In this document: piece after piece, positions 10,501-16,295 of the stretch
Position numbering within the stretch: the stretch's first letter is position 1
Layout of the letters: every line of letters starts with the position of its first letter
Assembly (NCBI GenBank): GCA_946481355.1
Contig: CAMLNH010000002.1
Location: forward strand, 1-27,037
Reading direction: 5' to 3'
From: an uncultured Curvibacter sp.
GTDB taxonomy: Bacteria > Pseudomonadota > Gammaproteobacteria > Burkholderiales > Burkholderiaceae
DNA length: 27,037 nt
The notes under the pieces: generated by a model
Told to the model about the DNA's origin: nothing
Database searches by the model: none
The model's input: the letters and a program-made list of their open reading frames with translations, nothing else
Made by a program: the position numbers and the translations under genes

Positions 10501-13500
10501 AAAGCTGATCGAGGCGGCAGGCTCCGACTTTGTGAGCACGGCCACCACCATGAACGTGACCGTGCCTGCCGAGCGCGCTGCCCGCGCATTGGACGTGCTG
10601 GCCGACAAGCAGGCCTTGTACGCCTTGCCCTCCATGGCCGAAGAGGCGAAAGCAATGGGCGAGGCGTCGAATCCTGCACCGCTGGCAGACGACGAAGACG
10701 CCTTTGGTGTGCCCACGAGCGAGGCCTTCAGCCGCTGGTTCAAGGGCAGCAAGGTGGTGGACGCCGATGGCAAACCGCTGGTGGTGTACCACGGCACGGC
10801 CGGCGACTTCTCCAAGTTCGCGCGCGGCGAGGGCGGCGGCATGTGGTTCTCGTCCACCCCCGACATCGCCAACCAGCACGCATCGCGGCTGAGCGAAGGC
10901 GGCAACGTCATGCCCGTCTACCTGTCGATGAAAAACCCGGTGGTCATCGAAGGTGGCCGGGCCGATGTCGCGGCCGCCATCAACGAGGCATACCGCAACG
11001 GCCACGACGGCGTGATCGCGCGCAACAAGGGCGACCTGGGGGCCGACGGCGACATTTACTTCGTCCGCAGCCCCGAGCAGATCAAGAGCGCCATCGGCAA
11101 CCGTGGCACCTACGACCCCGAGAGTCCTGACATCAGCCAAGCGCCAGGATCTTCCGGCGCCAAGGTGGGCACGCCCGCCGACCGCGCGGTGATGGGACTG
11201 GTGCAGGCCGGCGCGCAGGCGCAGGACATTCTGAAGCTGATCGCAGGCACCTCGCGTAGCCTGAACAACCGCCGACTGGCCGAGGCGCTGGTGAAGGCCG
11301 GAATCGCACCCAAGGTGAAGATGGGCGGCGACCTGGGCGGCCGCAGCGACGAGTTCAAATACATCGCCCAATACACGCACAGCGCTGACACCATCACGAT
11401 GACCCCGCTGGCTGCGGCGCAGGCCGAGCAGGTTTTCCTGCACGAAGCAACCCACGCCGCCACGGTGCACGCCCTGGCAAAGCGCGGGCTGGCGTCCATC
11501 CAGATGAACCGCCTGTTCAAGCACGTGGAGGGCACCGGCGCGGCCGCCCAGCAGTACGGCATGACCAACGTGCGCGAGTTCGTGGCCGAGGCTTTCAGCA
11601 ACCCCGAGTTTCAGGCCGCGCTCAAGGCCATGCCCGCGCCGCGCGGCAGCACGCTGCGCACCGCCTGGGATGAGTTCGTGCGCATCGTGCGCAACTTCCT
11701 GGGCCTGACCACCGACCCCACGCCTGGCAACAGCGTGCTGGACGAGGTGATGCGCGCTGGCGCGGCGCTGATGCGCGAGAACGCCGCAGCCACCGGCCGC
11801 GGTGATCCTGGCGCTGAAATCTCCTTTGCCGCCGCACCGCCCACCGAGTCGGAGGCCTTCAAGCGCTGGTTCGGCGACAGCAAGGTGGTGGACGCCGCCG
11901 GCCAGCCGCTGCGGGTTTTCCACGGTTCCACATCGGGCGAAATCACCGCATTCCAGCCCGACGCCGATGGAGCGATCTACTTCACGAGCAACGCTGTTGT
12001 TGCCAGCGATTACTCGCGCGGGCGATTTTTGAGCGCACGCCCCGGCGGTGGCACCGTGTATCCGGCCTTCTTGGCGCTGCGCAACCCACTGGTCATCGAC
12101 GCGGCCGGCAAGCGCAATGACAACATCCCGGTGCCTTGGGGCGAGTGGAAGCCCAAGGTGTTCGGCAACCTCCCGCAGGGCGCCGTGAGCGTGCGCGACG
12201 CCGCCATCCGCGCCAAGCAGATGGGGCATGACGGCCTGATCGTTCGCAATGTGGTGGACACCGCATCCATCACCGGCAAGGAAAAAGGCGATGTCTTTGT
12301 GGCCTTCGAGCCCACGCAGGTGAAGAGCGCCATCGGCAACCGTGGCACCTACGACCCCGACAACGCCGACATCAGCTACTTCGGCACCAAGGACATGGCC
12401 GCGCTCAAGGACAGCGCCCTGGCGCAGATTGACCAGGCCATGAACGCCCCCGGGCAGGTGTCGGTGTGGGACAAGACCGTGGGTACCATGCGCAACCTGG
12501 CCGAGCGCAGCCCAGAGTTCAAGCCGGTGTTCGAGTCGGCGCAGCAGTTCATTGACGATGTGGCCATGCTGGCGAGCGACGCGGCCGACGCCGGGCCGCG
12601 CCTGATGCCGCGCGTGGACACCCTGCGCGACCTGAAGTTCTGGGGGCAAAAAGCCAAGAAGCCCGTGAGCGCCGAGGACAACGCTGGAGTGGCGCGCCCC
12701 CTGTTCGAGGGGACGCTGCTGTGGGGCCGCGACGTGGACGGCAAGGCCGTGCGCGTGGATGACCTGCAGGCGAAGTACAGCAACCTGTCGGCCGACGACA
12801 AGGCGCGGCAGCTTCTGCTCGCCGGGCGCATCGCCCCCGAGGTGTTGCGCATGTGGCAGGGCCTGCCAGTGGAGCAGTTCGAGAACCTGATTAACTCCCA
12901 ATTTAATAGCAAGATGCTCAAGCCGGGCGTGCTGTGGAGCGAAAAAGAGCTGAAAGAAATCTTTGGCGCCACGGACACGCAGGTAAGCCTCTACCAGGAG
13001 GCACGCAAGGCCATTGACCGCTCGCTGGACATGACCACCCGGGCCGACATGCTGCGTGTGCTGGGCAAGGACTTCGCCGGCATGCGCGACGTGGTGCTGG
13101 ACGCGCCCACGCTGGCCGACGCCCGCGACCTGCTGACGAACGAGCTCCAGCAGCAGGCCCGGGAGAACCCCGAGGATGCCGACCGCCTGATGGACCTGAA
13201 CAACGCGGTGGTGGACCGCTACGAGAAGATCACGGACCTGATCGCCCACGGGTATGCCCCGCTGTCGCGCTTCGGCCGCTACACCGTGGACGTGGTGGCC
13301 AAGGACGGCAAGCGGGAGTATTTCGGCATGTTCGAGACGCCGCGCGAGGCCAACAAGATGGCCGAGCGCATGCGCGCCGAGTTCCGCGACGCCACCGTGA
13401 CGCAGGGCACCATGAGCGAACAGTCGTACAAGCTGTTTCAGGGCATCACCCCGGAAAGCCTGGAAATGTTCGGGAACATGCTGGGCATGAGCACCGGCGA

Positions 13501-15286
13501 GTCGGAGGCCAAGGACAAGGCTTTCCAGGCCTACCTGCAGCTGACCAAGAACAACCAGAGCGCGCTGAAGCGCCTGATCCACCGCAAGGGCATCGCAGGC
13601 TACAGCGAGGACGTGGGCCGCGTCCTGGCCAACTTCACTTACTCGAACGCCCGCCTGGGCGCCGGGGCGCTGAACGCCGGCCGGATGGAGCAGGCCATTC
13701 AGGGCATCCCCAAGGAGCAAGGACAGCTGCGCGACGTGGCTATCAGCCTGCGCGAATACATCAGCGACCCGCAGGAAGAAGGCCAGGCCATCCGGGGCAT
13801 GCTGTTCGCGCAGTACCTGGGCGGCTCGATCGCCTCCGCCTTCGTGAACACCACGCAGCCATTCGCCGTCACCATGCCCTGGCTTTCCCAATTCGGCGGC
13901 ATGCGCAAGGCGGCCGGGCAGCTGACGCGCGCCATGCGCGACATGGGCGCCAAGGGCTTCCGGTACGAGGCCGACCTGGCGGATGCGCTGCACCACGCCG
14001 AGGACGATGGCATCGTGTCCCCGCAGGAAATCCACCAGCTGATGGCGCAGGCCCGCGGTGCCGGCACGCTTTCCAGCGGCGACGGCACCCGCCTGGGCAA
14101 CGCCCGCGCGGCGGCCAGCAACACCTGGGAGCGCACCAAGGTGCTGTGGGGCCAGCCGTTCGCCCTGGCCGAGCAGTTCAACCGCCGTAGCACCTTCATT
14201 GCCGCCTACCGGCTGGCGAAGGAGCAGAAACTGGGCGATCCGGCTGCATTCGCCCGCAAGGCCGTTCTGGAAACCCAGTTCCTCTACAGCAAGGCGAACA
14301 AGCCACGTTGGGCGCGCGGCGCCGTGGGCGGCACGCTGATGACCTTCAAGACCTACAGCATCTCCTACCTCGAGCTGCTGAACCGCACGTGGAATGCCGG
14401 CGCGCCCGGATCGCCCCAGCGCGCGGCCGGCCGCCGGGCGGTGGCGTGGTCCATGGTCATGCTGATGCTGATGGGCGGCGGCGGTGGACTGCCGTTCGTG
14501 GAGGATCTGGAAGACCTGATTGACGGCATCGGGCAGCTGATGGGCTACAACATTAGTAGCAAACAATGGCGCAAGAAAGCCGTTCAGGAGGTGGTCGGCA
14601 AGGAATTGGGCGAGTTCCTGGACAACGGCCTGTCCGGCCTGCCCGGCGCCCCCATCGACGTGTCGGGCCGCCTGGGCATGGGCAACCTGATCCCGGGCAC
14701 TGGCCTGCTGCTGACCAAGCCCAGCCGCGAGCGCGACCTGATGGAACTGGCCGGGCCGGCTGGCGACCTGGTGGCACGCGGTTTCACCAGCGCCCGCAAG
14801 GTGCTGACGGGCGACGTGGGTGGGGCGGCGCTGGAGGTGGCGCCCACGGCCGTCCGCAATGCCGTCAAGGGCGTGGACATGGCCACCAGCGGTATCTACA
14901 AGGACACCAAGGGGTACAAGGTCATCGACACCACGCTGGATGAGTCATTGGCCAAGGCCATCGGGTTCCAGCCGCGCTCGGTGGCGCAGGTGCAGGAGGC
15001 CAACAGCTTCATGCAGCGCAGCAAGTCGTTCTACACGCAGTCCAGCGCGGAAATCAAAGCCCAGTGGGCTGACGCCTTGTTCAACAAGGACGAGGCGGCG
15101 CTGGAGCGCGTGCGAGCCCGGCTGGAGTCGTGGAACGCGAACAACCCGGACCAGCCCATCGTGGTGAAGATGCCCGACGTTTGGAAGCGGGTGCGCGAGA
15201 TGGGCAAGGATCGCACCACCCGCATTGCAGAAACAGCTCCCAAGGCGCTGCGCCAGCAGATGCAGGAAATGGCCAGGGATTCCTGA
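1541..15286 (+). CDS. Giant phage polyvalent protein: methyltransferase, DarB/SNO helicase, two ARTs, metallopeptidase, PLxRFG
   Basis: One open frame of 4581 residues. Residues 1-25 repeat FDPTTA twice; about 30-310 is Ala/Gly-rich and hydrophobic, as in ejected proteins. GNAT-like segment about 685-775 (GTGVGSALY from 731). InPase-like polyvalent domain about 835-965 (GNYKKGHV, HYGYFKG, DKDHVDVF). N6-adenine methyltransferase with motif I VLEPTAGNG at 1633 and NPPF at 1693. Strawberry-notch/DarB-like SF2 helicase: Walker A TGIGKG with K2035, DESH at 2154, GRIHRTGQ at 2545. First ART-PolyVal 3061-3200; metallopeptidase HEATH 3301-3305 with downstream Glu3346/3350; second ART-PolyVal 3438-3613. 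PLSRFG at 3907 in a long C-terminal region with hydrophobic runs. By analogy to P1 DarB it is probably packaged, ejected with DNA and protective against host restriction. Domain calls are from motifs; the ejection role is inferred. Confidence 0.93.
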   Translation: MAEFDPTTARPEAEGFDPTTAVPEAPPPARGFKGWAGDALGVAARGAISVPEAVVGLADIPTGGAVGKFLENEGGSFGFRPKQAKEAASQFFDSEATTAQNREFDAADGFVDKAKVVLQNPTMIGRAVAESVPSMVAGGVAARGLQTAAKVGPVLAGALGEGAVAAGSAAEQIRQETADGRLTPTQAGLAAATGVATAGFGALGGKVANKLSIGDADTMLAQGAKGIAKADADAAARAATNPLVQQQAVKSIPRQVIEGAIAEGFLEELPQSVAEQVFQNLALGQDWLKDVDGAAVMGLLTGGAMGGGAAGYRAATRPTISDADVQRTADARVGREQAAAAEENAGLARMRQAFNAQLDAASKAAPVLDEGALQAAGVPRAVPKPVLDLQQLDRGLADMPPSARMGLDPAAGPMSGAAALAVDTGVTDGLQQAAAAEAQQQQEGEQAKQAQAQAEEMAASMEKAAAAGRKAAVEGQRRIDLTTGELLEPDTIQNWTDEQLANTFRGAQNKGVRMQMAKELSRRRAEALQRELADEQSAPEPTAPGLDAGFASVTEDAGTLIDEGTNGRTTPTNPGTQAAPARAAKGPARAPAAGDGSDDAGATWTRTPTAEREAILARAEGLKPIQRKMLKRVPWADMNPSIQKSLANAIANPGPAVAQQAQTATKTVAKAPTTAAEKAGVTIVEVEDGFDAIKDGKRVGRLRDNLPRGAAQQLNEDASVDIVKVDDEVKGTGVGSALYDAFNEKHGGRITPSGKTSKDAWNLWKRKFPERVEAFVQAEAERIRDGASPSLVLGNITDPDIATRVQEAAAAAPSGAVDAAAADAAMSPKNDRPEPTQAQREAGNYKKGHVVINGLDISIETPAGTRRRPEWPPLKDHYGYFKGTVGVDKDHVDVFLTDRAEDTSLPVFVVDQNNKDGSLDEHKVIMGATDEANAREVYLRNYAKGWTGLGGIAQMTQDEFKAWVFDSAKTKKRVGLYQQAQAATENVATPGAIVEHVTGRGKTLRGVVRTDLTKEQAQAIDEYTFKKDDGWFIREKYLENQAPALNSKAPAATKNVAQPPAPKAAPRPAPAPAPATVSGIKRGVVVTEIGRDGLSEAERAAGKVPLTDRVTPTTQREALEALEAGKVLVKDSGTEFEQDVWIAEEGKGWVVKSREKGARATFTKGPVGPDRQWGWGKGDAARKAIEGMEFGVSATPAAPAPTSNTGPVTSLFTGAPDPKNSGSMESLEGFKPGDVVDVPSRTIGRSTIEAVFRRKMAGFDPEPMARLIAADGKRLDVAISEIRLAEEPVAAPAPAKPKVNPAQARAKADLMAALADLGDILGKNGRMNIVPEQEQKLLPVLTRLLDAAFRLGYHKFKDSAKFALDQIRTNLGDEAADALTLDHLQGAYIGMAGGKKGADTKRTVIDVETKAEIEAHEAVAEDDATEAPAPAPEVSEKERWLNSVADMNRMSGQFGAQIDGIANGRLSIVGNPNATKQGKALMAAVDEARRAGATTEEIAAAATGKESEVAKPTGATLKAALAAEVEAGRMPKDNPALKKLVESYDGAPATPARMKEAQEALEAVIVDRARAIVQKNRSEGPKTTFAILGRLYESQPLLNVRTSTSIENQAYSTPAPLAYLASRLAGIDANTTVLEPTAGNGMLLIGADPAKAIANELNPERAAELRAQGFARVTERDAVERVTPLSVDAVITNPPFGSIKDANGKTTKVKVDGYSLGQIDHLIAARALEAMKDDGRAVLILGANKVPGGISNDDLVFFNWLYSHYDVRGHFEADGKLYQRQGAGWPVRVITIAGRKASKNVSPASGTVPRVDTWEEVYDQYERSMAASGPVDPLAAESAGRANGIEAKPLTAPQPAGPAPAAAGGREPAGGAASPGAVAGGSPRAVGNRGEREPAAVGAGPGQQRGVQPPAVAGGLEPDRQRAGEPARAIAVGDPGNGGVADNEFQVAYVARSERKDAGVLIPRNMADPTQAALNRLEDAVGSIDEFAAKELGYLSTSALHNALMGLQIDSVASAIYQIKAGKGTIIADQTGIGKGRQAAAIIRWAVRNGKTPVFVTVKPSLFTDMFGDLADIGTDDVAPFIMNVDESIKGQGGERLFANKATTHRRAIQQIAETGQLPDGRNAVFMTYSQINVANAQRTAIEALAPNAVFILDESHNAGGDSATGAFIRGVLDQGQGVTYLSATYAKRPDNMPVYFKTDIGEAVADDATLMEAMSAGGLPLQTVVANNLVKAGQMFRRERSYDGVNIANVTDTPKRAEHEKLSDAATSALREIVAADGMFHNIYVKARQEEAKQEGARMLDMAGNQASQSVNHTEFSSVVHNFVRQMLLGLKAQTAAEEAVASLKRGEKPLIAVENTMGSFLAEYAENNGIRPGAPLGNFDYRTVLSRALERTRYIVMQDSKGDKTKIFVSLDELDGKTREAYDRAQAVIDSLDIDIPVSPIDWMRYHITKAGYSVAEITGRNLSVDYSGKRPVLSAIDQQEQRDKVETTRRFNDGRLDAVILNVAGSTGISLHASEKFADRRQRHMIVAQPAQDINIFMQMLGRIHRTGQVALPKYTILGVDLPAEKRPMALTADKMKSLNANTSSNTESATSVQAVSLLNKYGDQVVAQYLDSNLELARALGIDTPLDSEGNATEEDMARKATGRLALMPVKVQQDFYDEVEDQYRNLINYLNETNQNDLEPRTFDFDAKETSSQVLFEGENPATPFGEDAIYGEYSIKAQGKPMTPAEIKAAIAEHLEGKTFQQHAQALIDRLDPDLERYLLKLDDAGREQALNQARAMRQYIADHAIGAMFRVQVSEETYNAVVTNIRSTHKSNGNPYAASKLQITIALNGSLRSLTVPATQFKMIEVSAMGRRYSIESTFQQGLQTERETAKIITGNLLAAYGELKGVRGTIISFTKSDGTSDQGILLPKGFNVKANTQGDYRFRTGAEAYAFLMNSTDKNIDKLGISTRDQAVRVVPVGAAVTIRVPKSKARGAKFFLDKKLIEAAGSDFVSTATTMNVTVPAERAARALDVLADKQALYALPSMAEEAKAMGEASNPAPLADDEDAFGVPTSEAFSRWFKGSKVVDADGKPLVVYHGTAGDFSKFARGEGGGMWFSSTPDIANQHASRLSEGGNVMPVYLSMKNPVVIEGGRADVAAAINEAYRNGHDGVIARNKGDLGADGDIYFVRSPEQIKSAIGNRGTYDPESPDISQAPGSSGAKVGTPADRAVMGLVQAGAQAQDILKLIAGTSRSLNNRRLAEALVKAGIAPKVKMGGDLGGRSDEFKYIAQYTHSADTITMTPLAAAQAEQVFLHEATHAATVHALAKRGLASIQMNRLFKHVEGTGAAAQQYGMTNVREFVAEAFSNPEFQAALKAMPAPRGSTLRTAWDEFVRIVRNFLGLTTDPTPGNSVLDEVMRAGAALMRENAAATGRGDPGAEISFAAAPPTESEAFKRWFGDSKVVDAAGQPLRVFHGSTSGEITAFQPDADGAIYFTSNAVVASDYSRGRFLSARPGGGTVYPAFLALRNPLVIDAAGKRNDNIPVPWGEWKPKVFGNLPQGAVSVRDAAIRAKQMGHDGLIVRNVVDTASITGKEKGDVFVAFEPTQVKSAIGNRGTYDPDNADISYFGTKDMAALKDSALAQIDQAMNAPGQVSVWDKTVGTMRNLAERSPEFKPVFESAQQFIDDVAMLASDAADAGPRLMPRVDTLRDLKFWGQKAKKPVSAEDNAGVARPLFEGTLLWGRDVDGKAVRVDDLQAKYSNLSADDKARQLLLAGRIAPEVLRMWQGLPVEQFENLINSQFNSKMLKPGVLWSEKELKEIFGATDTQVSLYQEARKAIDRSLDMTTRADMLRVLGKDFAGMRDVVLDAPTLADARDLLTNELQQQARENPEDADRLMDLNNAVVDRYEKITDLIAHGYAPLSRFGRYTVDVVAKDGKREYFGMFETPREANKMAERMRAEFRDATVTQGTMSEQSYKLFQGITPESLEMFGNMLGMSTGESEAKDKAFQAYLQLTKNNQSALKRLIHRKGIAGYSEDVGRVLANFTYSNARLGAGALNAGRMEQAIQGIPKEQGQLRDVAISLREYISDPQEEGQAIRGMLFAQYLGGSIASAFVNTTQPFAVTMPWLSQFGGMRKAAGQLTRAMRDMGAKGFRYEADLADALHHAEDDGIVSPQEIHQLMAQARGAGTLSSGDGTRLGNARAAASNTWERTKVLWGQPFALAEQFNRRSTFIAAYRLAKEQKLGDPAAFARKAVLETQFLYSKANKPRWARGAVGGTLMTFKTYSISYLELLNRTWNAGAPGSPQRAAGRRAVAWSMVMLMLMGGGGGLPFVEDLEDLIDGIGQLMGYNISSKQWRKKAVQEVVGKELGEFLDNGLSGLPGAPIDVSGRLGMGNLIPGTGLLLTKPSRERDLMELAGPAGDLVARGFTSARKVLTGDVGGAALEVAPTAVRNAVKGVDMATSGIYKDTKGYKVIDTTLDESLAKAIGFQPRSVAQVQEANSFMQRSKSFYTQSSAEIKAQWADALFNKDEAALERVRARLESWNANNPDQPIVVKMPDVWKRVREMGKDRTTRIAETAPKALRQQMQEMARDS
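3237..3407 (+). CDS. Candidate nested small ORF in the +1 frame of the giant gene
   Basis: An ATG at 3237 with AAGGA four nt upstream opens a 56-codon ORF in the +1 frame, in a low-complexity linker of the giant protein. Its first 35 codons encode a very basic, helix-like sequence (LERKQRQRAQRKARRAPQQL). From about 3246 to 3345 the third positions of the giant frame are only about half G/C, unlike its flanks, while the +1 frame has a G/C-rich third position. After about 3345 the giant frame regains normal codon use and the ORF tail looks like a shadow. It could be a small overprinted gene, a relic, or chance in an Ala-rich linker. It is far weaker than the case at 6993-7361, and I do not recognise a family. 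Confidence 0.2.
   Translation: MAAPRLRTLERKQRQRAQRKARRAPQQLEMDLTMPAPPGRARRPPSAKPSWPEQRA
3530..3546 (+). repeat. Palindromic hairpin repeat, copy 1
   Basis: GCTACT-aaaac-AGTAGC is a perfect 6-bp stem with a 5-nt loop. It is preceded by CAAGCGCAGACA, also similar in the other copies. It lies within the giant gene, in the linker before the GNAT-like segment, and is translated as part of an ATKTVAK-type linker. Confidence 0.6.
4487..4503 (+). repeat. Palindromic hairpin repeat, copy 2
   Basis: GCTACA-gaaaa-TGTAGC is a perfect 6-bp stem with a 5-nt loop, preceded by CAAGCGCAAGCA. Relative to copy 1 the innermost stem pair is T-A changed to A-T, which preserves pairing. It lies in the linker after the InPase-like domain and encodes ATENVAT. 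Confidence 0.6.
4694..4710 (+). repeat. Palindromic hairpin repeat, copy 3
   Basis: GCTAC-taaaaat-GTAGC keeps 5 bp of the stem; the sixth pair is a T/T mismatch. It is preceded by AAAGCGCCGGCA, which aligns with the leaders of the other copies. It encodes ATKNVAQ in the next linker of the giant protein. Confidence 0.55.
6993..7361 (+). CDS. Nested +1-frame ORF inside the giant gene (122 aa, unknown)
   Basis: ATG at 6993 follows GGGAAGAAG with a short spacer, and the ORF stops at TAG 7359-7361. It lies between the methyltransferase and helicase regions, in the +1 frame relative to the giant gene. Across about 7084-7361 the +1 codons end in G or C in roughly 19 of 20 cases. The giant frame over the same bases drops to about 43 percent (hand count) and becomes an Ala/Gly/Pro/Arg linker. 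The product is acidic and predicted helical (LLAQRLQQLVDES; FNRLLSLVDWSQTGSVLESL) with several Trp. It may be an overprinted gene with its own ribosome binding site, the product of a programmed shift that ends the upstream polypeptide, or the trace of two compensating indels. The earlier +1 frame (before 6993) looks like a shadow. I recognise no family. Confidence 0.5.
   Translation: MTSTNAAWLPAGPLTPSQRKALAVQTASKPNPSLHRSLLAQRLQQLVDESPQAARQALELSQEEAPELWEIAENASPPQWGQALASSEAFNRLLSLVDWSQTGSVLESLPEQSLSEILETVA
11084..11121 (+). repeat. 38-bp exact direct repeat, copy 1
   Basis: This 38-bp stretch is identical to 12323-12360. It encodes the KSAIGNRGTYDP signature at the C-terminal end of the first ADP-ribosyltransferase-like domain. 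The identity at nucleotide level, including wobble positions, indicates recent duplication, gene conversion or strong constraint. Confidence 0.85.
12323..12360 (+). repeat. 38-bp exact direct repeat, copy 2
   Basis: Identical to 11084-11121, 1239 bp downstream and in the same reading frame. It encodes the same KSAIGNRGTYDP signature in the second ADP-ribosyltransferase-like domain. Recombination between the copies would remove 413 codons in frame, including the metallopeptidase and most of one ART domain. Confidence 0.85.
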
Positions 15287-15297
15287 CCCGTATAGGG
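15285..15297 (+). promoter_or_regulatory. GACCCGYATAGGG element, copy 2 (candidate phage promoter)
   Basis: GACCCGTATAGGG overlaps the stop codon of the giant gene and precedes the next gene by 37 nt. It matches the element at 1493-1505 at 12 of 13 positions, and TATAGGG matches the start region of T7-type promoters. A role as a promoter or RNA processing site that isolates the giant gene from its neighbours is inferred. Confidence 0.42.
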
Positions 15298-15308
15298 ATT
15301 GGCCGCAT

Positions 15309-15334
15309 GGCCGGTGGCGTAGAAACTACCGGCC
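15309..15334 (+). other. Stem-loop abutting the start codon of the gene at 15335
   Basis: GGCCGGT (15309-15315) and ACCGGCC (15328-15334) form a perfect 7-bp inverted repeat with a 12-nt loop. The right arm touches the ATG at 15335, as in the hairpin at 1521-1540. No clear Shine-Dalgarno sequence is seen at normal spacing, so the structure may matter for initiation or transcript stability. Confidence 0.45.
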
Positions 15335-15769
15335 ATGACGACACCTGCACAGCTTGAACTGACGATCTACCAGGGCGCCACGTTCCGCGTGCCGCTGGAG
15401 CGTTCTTACTTCCCCTACGAGGTGCGGGAAGAGTGCGGCCAGCTCTACAAGTGCAGCGGCGAGCCAGCGCCGGAGTCGGATCGCGTCCTTGAAGACTACA
15501 CCGGGTGCACGGCGCGCGCGCAGATGCGCCGCGCTATCGGCTCCACCGAAATCATCGACACGCTGACCACCGAAAACGGCGGCATTGTGCTCAGCGGCAA
15601 CACCTTGACGCTGGTGCGCAGCAACACAGCAACCGCAGCCTACCAGTACGGCACCGTTGCGCCGGCCTGGACGAAGTGCGTGGCTCAGGTGGAGGTGATC
15701 CGGCCCAACGGCGATGTGGAGCGGCACTACAACATCACCTTTTTCCTCGACCGCGAGGGCACGCGATGA
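15335..15769 (+). CDS. Small virion-type protein, possibly tail or fibre associated
   Basis: This 144-residue protein has a beta-rich pattern: an N-terminal strand region (LELTIYQGATFRVPLE), a GCTARAQMR motif near residue 57, a GNTLTLV strand, then a QVEVIRPNGDVERHY hairpin near the end. The order, an imposed-strain motif, a short alternating strand and a V-R-P-D/N-G turn, is one I associate with small phage proteins encoded beside tail fibres, such as the BppU-like N-terminal fold. That is a similarity of pattern and not a firm family call. Three or more Cys residues are present (EECGQLYKCS; GCTAR; KCVA). It starts directly after the stem-loop at 15309-15334 and its TGA overlaps the next ATG by 4 nt, so the two are translationally coupled. 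Confidence 0.75.
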   Translation: MTTPAQLELTIYQGATFRVPLERSYFPYEVREECGQLYKCSGEPAPESDRVLEDYTGCTARAQMRRAIGSTEIIDTLTTENGGIVLSGNTLTLVRSNTATAAYQYGTVAPAWTKCVAQVEVIRPNGDVERHYNITFFLDREGTR

Positions 15770-16293
15770 CGCAGGTTGTCAACGCAGACATCCCCCAGCC
15801 GGTGGTGTCGGCCAATGCGCGGTCCGTGGTGGTTTCGACCCCCACGATGACCGTCGTTGCCAAGCAGGAAGTGCCGCGCTACGTCGTCGCCGTGCGCGGG
15901 GTTCCTGGCGGCAACGGCAGCCAGGGTGTCCCCGGGCCGGCCGGCAATGCAGCCGTCGCGCGTTTGGCCGGTGAAACCATCAGCGCGCTGCGCGTGGTGT
16001 ACGAGACTGCCGGCGAGGTGTTCCTGCTGGACTACCGCGACGAGGACCACATCGACCTGCTGCTCGGCGTCACCCTGACGGCGGGCGTGGCGGGGGCCCC
16101 CATCAACGTGCAGCGCCTGATGGACATCACCGACGCCAGCTGGAACTGGACGCTGGGCCGGGTGTATCTGGGCGCAAACGGCACGCTGACTCAGACACCA
16201 CCAGCTGATGGGTACGACGTGCTCATCGGCTATGCGGTGTCGCCTACCCGGCTCACCCTCAACCTGCAAGATCCCATCGAAATGGAGAATTGA
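15766..16293 (+). CDS. Virion protein with short collagen-like segment
   Basis: The start is the ATG in the ATGA overlap with the preceding gene, with GAGGG upstream; the frame extends further left but only as a shadow. The 175-residue product has a Val-rich N-terminal strand region, a short Gly-X-Y run at about residues 45-60 (GVPGGNGSQGVPGPAG), and a compact C-terminal domain with SALRVVYET, LLGVTLTAG and GRVYLGANGTLTQTPP. That C-terminal domain resembles small beta domains found in phage tail or decoration proteins. The Gly-X-Y segment could form a short collagen-like trimer stalk. It ends 2 nt before the next ATG, consistent with a structural set of subunits produced together. The structural role is inferred from composition and neighbours. 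Confidence 0.75.
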   Translation: MTQVVNADIPQPVVSANARSVVVSTPTMTVVAKQEVPRYVVAVRGVPGGNGSQGVPGPAGNAAVARLAGETISALRVVYETAGEVFLLDYRDEDHIDLLLGVTLTAGVAGAPINVQRLMDITDASWNWTLGRVYLGANGTLTQTPPADGYDVLIGYAVSPTRLTLNLQDPIEMEN

Positions 16294-16295
16294 CC

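Noticed and set aside
14544..14561. Possible fourth GCTAC...GTAGC palindrome
   Set aside because: The stem is only 5 bp, the loop differs and the CAAGCGC leader is missing, so chance is likely.
9809..14566. Antisense frame of 1585 codons
   Set aside because: The same register effect; no start signal or motif, and the + strand encodes ART, peptidase and PLxRFG regions here.
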